Assembly: GCA_019235595.1 (NCBI GenBank)
Contig: JAFAKI010000418.1
Coordinates: 1-9,473, forward strand
Reading direction: 5' to 3'
Source of the DNA: Mucilaginibacter sp.
GTDB taxonomy: Bacteria; Bacteroidota; Bacteroidia; Sphingobacteriales; Sphingobacteriaceae
Length of the DNA: 9,473 bases
The translations under genes and the position numbers were made by a program. The notes under the pieces are model-generated. The model was not told the origin of the DNA. It made no database searches and was given only the letters and a program-made list of their open reading frames with translations. Below, piece by piece: positions 1 to 6,279 of this stretch (its first letter is position 1; every line of letters starts with the position of its first letter).

Positions 1-1658
1 AGCATCAACTGCTGGTATTGCATTTGTCCGCCTGAGAAAGTATATGCCTTTGCTCCTAAGCCAAACTTATTGTCCTCTTTACCGTTAAACTTCAGACTTA
101 AGTAGTGTGTTCCTTTTGCCTGATTTCTATAAATACAGGCTTCATGATTCATGTTATTGGTCACCAAACTCAAATGGCCATCATTATTCAAATCGGCATA
201 GGCAGCGCCATTCGAGATCATTGCATCTTTTATACCCCACAACAAACTTTTATCAATAAACTTTTCGCTCGGCGTGCCCTTAAAAATATAGCTGTGCGAT
301 TCACCACCAGGCATTTTATCAATCGCCGTACTATCCATTTGACTTGATGAGGTTAGCATCGCCCGAACAGAAAAACTTGATATAAAACTGATATAGTCCA
401 TATCTGTTGGCCGCCGCTTAATGCCATTGGCTATAAACAGGTCCTTTACCCCATCGTTATCAAAATCGGCCAATAATGGGCTCCAACTCCAATCCGTTGC
501 ATAGATACCATCCATCAAACCAACCTCACTAAACGCTTCTCCGTTTCCAAGATTTTTTTGCAGACAATTACGGGAATATTGATACTGAAACCCTCCATTC
601 AATATTTTCACTTTATATTGATCGTATGACTCATCGCCGCCATAGGTTTTCAATATCTTCTCGTCGCCGGGTAGCATGTCAGCCGTTACAACATCCAATT
701 GGCCATCGTTGTTGAAATCGGCAATATCATTACCCATACTAAAGCGGCTGTAATGATTAAAATGTTTCGCCCCCGATTCGGTAAATGTGCCATCGTGGTT
801 GTTGATGTAGTAATAATCATTTTCATGAAAATCATTCCCCACATAAATATCATCCCAGCCATCGTTGTTTAGGTCACCTATCGCAACCCCTAAGCCATAA
901 CCCAGTGCGCTGCTATAAATCCCCGACTTTAGGGTTACATCTTCAAAATGACCATTCTTGTTCAGATACAACTTACTGCCCGCCAACTCACTTACTTTTC
1001 TTCGCAGGCTAGTATCGCCATAGGTTTCTACCGAGTGATTGGACTGATTCAGTAGGAAACAATCCAATTTACCATCATGGTTATAATCAAAAAAAGCCGC
1101 CTGGGTGGAATACCCGGAGAAATCGAGACCATAAGCAGCGGATTGTTCCGTAAATGTACCGTCATGGTTGTTAATGTAAAGCATATTATGGCCTTTAAAA
1201 CCTAGTTTGCCTGATACAGCACAAACATAAATATCCAGGTAGCCGTCGTTATTTACATCGGCCATAGTTACGCCTGTGCACCAATCAGCAGTACCGGCAA
1301 CGCCAGCTTTGTCTGTAATATCTTCAAATTGATAGTTGCCTTTATTTAAATAAAGCTTATTTCCACCTTTTTTATTAGAAGTAAAATAAATGTCTGGCAA
1401 CCCGTCATTGTTGATATCCCCGATGGCCACGCCGCCACCGTTATAGAAATACAAGTATTGCAAAATACCTGGCGCATCGCTATCGCTCAATTTATTTACA
1501 AAATGAATATTGGTTTGAGATGATGGCAATAATTCGAACAATGGTTCTTCCTGTTCTTTTTTCTTACAAGAGGAAAATACGACTGCGATCAAAACAAGAA
1601 CAAACGCCAAACACAAATCCTTCCGGGTACCGTTCGTCCTAACAAAATTAATAACCAT
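1..1658 (-). CDS. FG-GAP/ASPIC-UnbV repeat lipoprotein, C-terminus cut off by the window edge
   Basis: Reading from the ATG at 1656-1658, I translated 552 codons with no stop to the left edge, so the gene is partial there and not broken. Residues 1-31 form a lipoprotein signal peptide: a basic n-region, a hydrophobic core (LVLIAVV) and the lipobox FSSC with Cys31. Acidic residues follow shortly (CKKKEQEE), which suits a surface-exported Bacteroidota lipoprotein, though this is inference. FG-GAP/VCBS repeats with Ca2+-loop motifs of the DxNxDGxxD type begin near residues 81 (DINNDGLPD), 134 (DVNNDGYLD), 191 (DYNHDGKLD), 262 (DLNNDGWDD), 314 (DFNNDGQLD), 398 (DFDNDGVKD) and 489. The seventh is degenerate, reading DLNNDGHLSL with Ser where Asp is usual. 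The sequence ends inside an ASPIC/UnbV-type segment (FGLGAKAYTFSGGQMQYQQ). The protein aligns along its length with the complete 1101-residue protein encoded at 2890-6195, so roughly half is missing. Ligand and exact function are unknown; a surface beta-propeller binding or scaffold role is inferred. Confidence 0.93.
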   Translation of the reverse strand, partial: MVINFVRTNGTRKDLCLAFVLVLIAVVFSSCKKKEQEEPLFELLPSSQTNIHFVNKLSDSDAPGILQYLYFYNGGGVAIGDINNDGLPDIYFTSNKKGGNKLYLNKGNYQFEDITDKAGVAGTADWCTGVTMADVNNDGYLDIYVCAVSGKLGFKGHNMLYINNHDGTFTEQSAAYGLDFSGYSTQAAFFDYNHDGKLDCFLLNQSNHSVETYGDTSLRRKVSELAGSKLYLNKNGHFEDVTLKSGIYSSALGYGLGVAIGDLNNDGWDDIYVGNDFHENDYYYINNHDGTFTESGAKHFNHYSRFSMGNDIADFNNDGQLDVVTADMLPGDEKILKTYGGDESYDQYKVKILNGGFQYQYSRNCLQKNLGNGEAFSEVGLMDGIYATDWSWSPLLADFDNDGVKDLFIANGIKRRPTDMDYISFISSFSVRAMLTSSSQMDSTAIDKMPGGESHSYIFKGTPSEKFIDKSLLWGIKDAMISNGAAYADLNNDGHLSLVTNNMNHEACIYRNQAKGTHYLSLKFNGKEDNKFGLGAKAYTFSGGQMQYQQLM

Positions 1659-1900
1659 TTAATATAGCTCTATTTTTGACGAAGCCTGAATAAACAAGAA
1701 GTGGTGGTTTTTTAATAAATCCCGGTCTAATTGGTGCAAATTTTCAGGTCTTCAATGCTATAAAAATATTAATTAATACACCCGAAACCAAGCCCGCTAT
1801 AGGCAAAAGCGATTAAAAAAAAACACGCCAATACTGCCCTTACGCACACAGAAAAGGTTTTTTTTCTATATTTTCGGCGCTATCTGTTTAATAAACTTAA
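1659..1900. other. Divergent intergenic region between two outward-reading genes
   Basis: These 242 bases separate the start codons of the minus-strand FG-GAP lipoprotein gene and the plus-strand SRPBCC/GyrI-like gene, so both promoters should lie here. I see no open frame worth calling. It holds a run of nine A (1815-1823), a run of eight T (1858-1865) and a perfect 12-bp palindrome, TATTAATTAATA, at 1767-1778. Neither start codon has a convincing Shine-Dalgarno sequence, which is usual in Bacteroidota. A weak TATATTTT at 1867-1874 could be a -7 box for the plus-strand gene, but I found no TTG at the right distance upstream of it. Confidence 0.6.
1761..1791 (-). promoter_or_regulatory. Possible Bacteroidota-type promoter for the left FG-GAP lipoprotein gene
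   Basis: On the minus strand, TTG (1789-1791) is followed after 20 bases by TATTTTTA (1761-1768). The primary sigma factor consensus of Bacteroidota is a TTTG/TTG at -33 and TAnnTTTG at -7, about 19-21 bases apart; the last base of the -7 box does not match here. The implied transcript would have a leader of roughly 95 bases before the ATG at 1658. The palindrome TATTAATTAATA overlaps the spacer and could be an operator or simply AT-rich sequence. In DNA this AT-rich, such a match can occur by chance. Confidence 0.25.
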
Positions 1901-2845
1901 ATGAAGAAGAAAATTATTGCCCTATTGGCATTAGTGTTAATTATAGTTGCCTGTTTTATCCCGGTTACCCAACAAGAAACTATTCCTGTAAAATCCTCTT
2001 TTTTGAACATATTTGTACACCTGTCTAACCCGGCAAACTGGAGAAAATGGAGATCAGATATGAATTCAATTCCTGACGCTGACACAAATAAATTCTTAGT
2101 CAAGAAAGATTCTGCGTCTTTCGCGATAAGCTATGATCAAAGGAAATTAGATGTTAAATCGAAAGGATATTTGTTTGAAATTGAAGATCAATGGAATGGT
2201 AAAAGTATTAACTACGACTATATTATAGTACCGGACAAACTGCCCATCAATACATTCGTCGCAGTAAGTAAAAGAACTTCAGCCATTAATTACCTGATAG
2301 GAAAGATCAGAGGAGCTCCCTTTGATGATACCCATATCAATGATCTGAAAAAATTCATGGAAACAGATAGCCTGCTTTACGGCTATAATATTTTTAAAAC
2401 AAAAGTACCTAACGATGATCTTATTGAAATAAAAAGAAAAGTACCGTCAAAAGATCAATTCACCGCTGCGGCAGATATGCAAGTTGTTTTACAAGAATAT
2501 CTTAAAAAGCACAACATTAAAAAGGTGCAGCCGCTAATTGCACAGTTTTTACCCAGAGGCAAAGATTCAACCCAAGTCAATGTTGGTTTTTATATTGATA
2601 GAAAGGTTGAAAGCGAAGGTGAGGTCTTTTTCGCACAAATGCCCAAAGGGGGTGTGCTGTATGCGGCAAAATACAAGGGAAGCTTTAATCAAAGGAACAA
2701 GGTTTACGCAACTCTGCGTCAATATTTCACAGATCATTCATACCAGACCGCTATATTGCCTTTCGAGTCTTACCTTGACGATAAACTACCGGCATCAGAT
2801 ACTACCAGGGTAAATATCCAGGTAAACTTCAGCAGCTATTTTTAA
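1901..2845 (+). CDS. Membrane-anchored SRPBCC-like protein with C-terminal GyrI-like domain
   Basis: The protein has 314 residues, starting at the ATG that directly precedes a Lys-rich n-region and a hydrophobic segment (residues 5-20). This segment is either a single N-terminal membrane anchor or a lipoprotein signal, since IVAC with Cys18 fits a lipobox. The following pattern, FIPVTQQETIPVKSSF then NPANWRKW (residues 19-50), resembles Bacteroidota SRPBCC (START/Bet v 1-like, polyketide cyclase-like) proteins that carry an N-terminal transmembrane helix. From about residue 165 the sequence resembles GyrI-like/AraC effector-binding domains: GGVLYAAKYKGSFNQRNKVY (250-269), followed by the characteristic Glu in LPFESYLDD (286-294). 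Such domains bind small or amphipathic molecules, and no DNA-binding domain is present, so a periplasmic or membrane-attached ligand-binding role is inferred. Family assignment is by pattern and not by search. The gene runs opposite to its neighbours and appears to be its own transcription unit. Its stop codon lies inside the left arm of a hairpin. Confidence 0.72.
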   Translation: MKKKIIALLALVLIIVACFIPVTQQETIPVKSSFLNIFVHLSNPANWRKWRSDMNSIPDADTNKFLVKKDSASFAISYDQRKLDVKSKGYLFEIEDQWNGKSINYDYIIVPDKLPINTFVAVSKRTSAINYLIGKIRGAPFDDTHINDLKKFMETDSLLYGYNIFKTKVPNDDLIEIKRKVPSKDQFTAAADMQVVLQEYLKKHNIKKVQPLIAQFLPRGKDSTQVNVGFYIDRKVESEGEVFFAQMPKGGVLYAAKYKGSFNQRNKVYATLRQYFTDHSYQTAILPFESYLDDKLPASDTTRVNIQVNFSSYF

Positions 2846-2884
2846 TAATTCGGCCTGAAAGCGTTGCCCTCAGGCCGAATTATT
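2844..2884 (+). terminator. Perfect 15-bp inverted repeat, probable terminator between convergent genes
   Basis: AATAATTCGGCCTGA (2844-2858) pairs perfectly with TCAGGCCGAATTATT (2870-2884) around an 11-base loop. The left arm begins within the TAA stop of the plus-strand gene. On the plus strand the hairpin is followed by TGTTTTTAG, a U-rich tail suited to intrinsic termination. It lies only 5 bases beyond the stop of the minus-strand lipoprotein gene (2890), so it can serve that gene too. In that direction, however, the only U-rich part is the AATTATT end of the stem followed by A residues, so termination should be weaker. Confidence 0.8.
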
Positions 2885-2889
2885 TGTTT

Positions 2890-5800
2890 TTAGTTTCCCT
2901 TAAATAATTGCAAGGCGTCATTGTTACGTGCGACAATAATTTCTTTGCCTTTCCTGGTATTGATAACAGCAGCATCCCGAACCTCGCCCCTTACAAATAA
3001 ACCACTTTGGGTTGGCGGCAAGTAGTCGAACCCATGTTTCTTATTGCCCAGGTAGGTGACGCCATAGTTAGCATCATATCGCCCTATCTCGGGTTTTAAA
3101 CCATAAAAATTGCCGCCCAAAAACAGGTCATTTATACCATCGTGATTGATGTCTGTAACCAATATGCTAAATACCGGCGAAAATTGAGCCCTTATTGGTA
3201 GTGGCTTCATGTCAAATTCACCTTTGCCTTTATTGTAGAAAACGCAGGTTTGAGTCTGATTGACTGTTAAAACAGACGCCTTGCTTAGTTGCTCCTCAGT
3301 AAAAATCTCGTCGATACTTTTACCGGCGTACACATCATATCTTAAAAACTTCTTTTTTAAGCCAGGCAATTGTCTAATAATGTCGTCATGCAGGTTTATA
3401 GGATACGCCTTGCCATCAGTTTTATAATAGACCGGGATGCATTCTGTCTGGCCATTTTCATCAAAGTCAGACACATATAACTTAGCCGGATGATCAACGT
3501 CAGCTTTTATTTTTGAATTGAGTCCATTATTGCCGGCAATCAGATCAAGTTTGCCATCGCCATTAAGATCGGCAACGGTCAGACAGTTCCACCAACCTGA
3601 AGAATTAGCTATTTCTTTTGTTTTTTGAAGTTTGCCGTTTACATATTGAAGAATAGTTACCGGCATCCAATCGCCCACTACAACCAGTGAGTTTTTCCCT
3701 GAACCCTCGATATCTACCCACTGTGCATCGGTCACCATGCCCAGTTTTTCCAATTCCGGCGCGACCGTAGCGGTTACATCCTTAAAATTACCATGCCCGT
3801 CATTCCTTATCAGTTTACTTCCTGGTATAACACCATATGATCCGGGAACGCTTCTACCACCGATAAATAAATCGCCGTTATTATTGTTCAGCCGGACACA
3901 CGAGGCATTAATAGATACCAAAGGCCAACCATCGAATTTACGGGTGAAGTTACCTTTACCATCATTGATGTATAAACGGACCAATTGGTTGAGCGAGCCT
4001 GGTTTTTCCATGTTTCCACCTGACACAACCACCAGGTCCATGTCTCCATCGTGATCGGCATCAAAAAACAAAGCCCCAATATCTTCGCTACTTTTATCTT
4101 GTTCAAATACAAACTCTCTTTTTTGAACAAACTTTCCATCAGGCTGCTGAATAAAGAGTTTTGCCGTATCACCTGTGGCACTACCCATAAAAAAATCTTC
4201 TAACCCATCACCATTAACATCGGCAACCGCCAATTTCGGCCCTTCTGTTGATAACATTTTGGGGATCAATCTTTCAACATCAAAATCTTTAAAGTCATTT
4301 TCCCTGTGATTTATTTTACCTGTTATTTGTTGAGCGGTTACATTCTTGTAATATGGCTTTATTTTATCAGGATTTGCCGGTTGAAATACCTGGTGAGCGT
4401 CTTTCTGAAAGAGCGTGATAGTGGTATTGCATTTAACATCTTTCAGTGTTTGCATTTTTAAGTCTGGCCATATTACCCGCAAACTATCTACTTTTTTAAA
4501 AGTACCTGTCCCAAAGTTGAGCACAGGTTCAATACTGCTTTCAAAACCACGGGTTGGCTGCTGCTCAATCAATTGCTGCGTGCCACCGGTGTAAATGGTA
4601 ACCTTCGCCCCTATGCCAAAAGTATTCATGCCGCTACCTTTTAAATTTATTTTAAGATAGTGGGCATGCGTTCTTTCAGAGGTCATGTTCCGATAAATAA
4701 AGGCCTCGCCATTTTCGTTATTCACAACAAGGTCGAGATCACCATCCCCATCCAAATCTCCATATGCCGCCCCGTTACTGAATGATGGCCTTGAAAGTCC
4801 TAATTGAGCGGTAGCATTCTTAAATTGCAGATTTTTCTGGTTGATGAACCCGTAACTACTTATGGGAGTTTTGGGCATTTTGTTCAGGAATTCCTTAGCC
4901 TTAAAACCTCCATGCTTCACCTCATTCATTACTTCTTCGCTGCCGAAATAAGCCAGGAAATCCTGATTGGTCAGATCGCGGCTAATGCCGTTGCTCACGA
5001 ATATATCTTTCCAGCCATCATTATTAAAGTCAAAACAGAGTGCGCCCCAGCTCCAATCGGTAGCATTTATTCCGGCCAAATCGGCTATTTCGCTAAAGGT
5101 GCCATCACCGTTATTTAGCTGCAGGCAATTTTTTGTAAACTGATGATGAAAGCTGTTTTTAAGCTTGGCATTATAAACATCAAATTCATCAAACTTTGTG
5201 GTTGTTTTCAGCCGATAATCGTTTTCGGGCAACATATCGGTAGTGAAGATATCGAGAAAACCATCGTTGTTTATGTCGGCCATATCCGACCCCATCGAGG
5301 ACAAACTCATGTGTCCCAGCGCATCGTCACTTATCTCCTTAAATTTACCATTATGCAAATTTTTATAAAGATAATCATGCTCAAAAAAGTCGTTCGAGAT
5401 ATACATATCATCCCAGCCGCTATTGAACAAGTCGCCGGCCTCTACTCCTAAACCAAACCCAATTTCGCTTCCATAAATGCCTGCCTGTTCACTTACATCT
5501 ACGAATTTGCCATTATCATTTCTATACAGCCGGTCCCCGTTCTGAGGGTCGCGTATATTGCGCATATCCCTGTTATAGCCAAAACTTCCGATGGCTCTGT
5601 AGCTATTGTTCAACACAAAGCAATCCAGATCGCCATCGTGGTCATAATCAAAAAATATAGCCTGGGTTGATAATCCCTTATCGGCCAGCCCATATTTGGC
5701 GGCTTCCTCTTTGAAAGTACCATCCTTTTGGTTAATGTACAGTTCATTGGCCCTGTCGGCATCTTTTATACCTCCACTATTTGACACGTAAATATCCAGC

Positions 5801-6195
5801 CATCCATCTCCATTAATATCAACCATGGTTACTCCTGTATGCCATCTTTTATATCCTTTCACTCCCGCTTTCGCTGTTACATCCTCAAACTTCCAGTTAC
5901 CTTTGTTGATGTACAGTTTGTTTTCTCCCTGGTTAGAGGTAAAGAAAATATCGGGCTTACCGTCGTTGTTCACATCACCTATGGCCACACCTGCCCCATT
6001 GTAAAAATTGCGGTAATTGAACACATTGAAGTCTCCATCTTCAACAACTTTATTAACGAATGTTATGCCCGTTGATGAAGATGGCATTAACTGAAACAGG
6101 TTGTCTTTAGAGTCAGGCTCTGTTTTATTGTGCTTACATGAAACAAGACAAAAGGAAGATAAAAAGACAAGAAATAAAATACAGCGCAGTCTCAT
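2890..6195 (-). CDS. Large FG-GAP/ASPIC-UnbV (VCBS repeat) surface lipoprotein
   Basis: I place the start at the ATG at 6195, giving 1101 residues. The frame stays open to a TTG at 6216, but that start would add seven residues ahead of a textbook signal peptide and sit against a terminator hairpin. Residues 1-20 are the signal peptide with lipobox LVSC and Cys20. A first set of FG-GAP repeats has Ca2+-loop motifs near residues 74, 126, 183, 255, 307, 389 and 480; the one at 255 is degenerate (DLFNSGWDD). Residues of about 506-595 match an ASPIC/UnbV domain (FGIGAKVTIYTGG, then TRGFESS and LRVIWPD). A second set follows with motifs near 659, 712, 876 and 1015. This suggests two beta-propeller-like units joined by the ASPIC segment. 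Such proteins are known as VCBS repeat or CRTAC1-like proteins, and their biochemical role in bacteria is mostly undefined. The position downstream of SusC/SusD suggests an accessory surface protein of that uptake system, which is inference. No catalytic motif was recognised. Confidence 0.93.
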   Translation of the reverse strand: MRLRCILFLVFLSSFCLVSCKHNKTEPDSKDNLFQLMPSSSTGITFVNKVVEDGDFNVFNYRNFYNGAGVAIGDVNNDGKPDIFFTSNQGENKLYINKGNWKFEDVTAKAGVKGYKRWHTGVTMVDINGDGWLDIYVSNSGGIKDADRANELYINQKDGTFKEEAAKYGLADKGLSTQAIFFDYDHDGDLDCFVLNNSYRAIGSFGYNRDMRNIRDPQNGDRLYRNDNGKFVDVSEQAGIYGSEIGFGLGVEAGDLFNSGWDDMYISNDFFEHDYLYKNLHNGKFKEISDDALGHMSLSSMGSDMADINNDGFLDIFTTDMLPENDYRLKTTTKFDEFDVYNAKLKNSFHHQFTKNCLQLNNGDGTFSEIADLAGINATDWSWGALCFDFNNDGWKDIFVSNGISRDLTNQDFLAYFGSEEVMNEVKHGGFKAKEFLNKMPKTPISSYGFINQKNLQFKNATAQLGLSRPSFSNGAAYGDLDGDGDLDLVVNNENGEAFIYRNMTSERTHAHYLKINLKGSGMNTFGIGAKVTIYTGGTQQLIEQQPTRGFESSIEPVLNFGTGTFKKVDSLRVIWPDLKMQTLKDVKCNTTITLFQKDAHQVFQPANPDKIKPYYKNVTAQQITGKINHRENDFKDFDVERLIPKMLSTEGPKLAVADVNGDGLEDFFMGSATGDTAKLFIQQPDGKFVQKREFVFEQDKSSEDIGALFFDADHDGDMDLVVVSGGNMEKPGSLNQLVRLYINDGKGNFTRKFDGWPLVSINASCVRLNNNNGDLFIGGRSVPGSYGVIPGSKLIRNDGHGNFKDVTATVAPELEKLGMVTDAQWVDIEGSGKNSLVVVGDWMPVTILQYVNGKLQKTKEIANSSGWWNCLTVADLNGDGKLDLIAGNNGLNSKIKADVDHPAKLYVSDFDENGQTECIPVYYKTDGKAYPINLHDDIIRQLPGLKKKFLRYDVYAGKSIDEIFTEEQLSKASVLTVNQTQTCVFYNKGKGEFDMKPLPIRAQFSPVFSILVTDINHDGINDLFLGGNFYGLKPEIGRYDANYGVTYLGNKKHGFDYLPPTQSGLFVRGEVRDAAVINTRKGKEIIVARNNDALQLFKGN

Positions 6196-6217
6196 AATGG
6201 AATTAAATATACACAAC

Positions 6218-6249
6218 TAAAAATGGAGTGGCAATTATGCCACTCCATT
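6218..6249 (-). terminator. Strong intrinsic terminator downstream of susD
   Basis: On the minus strand the transcript folds into a perfect stem, AATGGAGTGGCA (6222-6233) pairing with TGCCACTCCATT (6238-6249). Twelve pairs around a four-base loop are possible, and five T (6223-6219) follow at the 3' side. It lies about 30 bases after the SusD stop codon and ends about 22 bases before the ATG of the FG-GAP lipoprotein gene. It should therefore end or attenuate the susC-susD transcript. The lipoprotein gene would then be reached only by read-through or from a promoter overlapping this region; I found no convincing promoter there. Confidence 0.83.
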
Positions 6250-6279
6250 CGAAAAATAATTATCTCAATTTCAAAACAA

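Noticed and set aside
105..347. Plus-strand open frame of 80 codons
   Set aside because: It lies entirely inside the minus-strand FG-GAP lipoprotein gene, whose frame carries clear repeat motifs. The plus-strand translation has no recognisable pattern.
1..1658. Left lipoprotein gene as a truncated pseudogene
   Set aside because: The frame is intact for 552 codons and is cut only by the window edge, inside the ASPIC-like segment.
1897..2103. Minus-strand open frame of 68 codons
   Set aside because: It is antisense to the start of the SRPBCC/GyrI-like gene, with no motif or separate signals.
2538..2813. Plus-strand open frame of 91 codons in another phase
   Set aside because: It overlaps the GyrI-like part of the 1901-2845 gene, which has the recognisable motifs.
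420..6000. Recurring CCATCGTTGTT-like words, at first sight an interspersed or CRISPR-like repeat
   Set aside because: They are the minus-strand codons for the Asn-Asp-Gly core of the FG-GAP Ca2+ loops, with uneven spacing and degenerate sequence. There is no constant repeat or spacer.
3737..6075. Several open frames of 78-105 codons inside the large lipoprotein gene (3737-4054, 3888-4181, 4804-5118, 5143-5451, 5839-6075)
   Set aside because: All are shadows of the 1101-residue coding sequence. The repeated Asp/Asn/Gly codons of the Ca2+ loops keep other frames open.
6196..6216. TTG at 6216 as start of the large lipoprotein
   Set aside because: The ATG at 6195 directly begins a normal lipoprotein signal peptide. 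The TTG would place the start next to the terminator tail.
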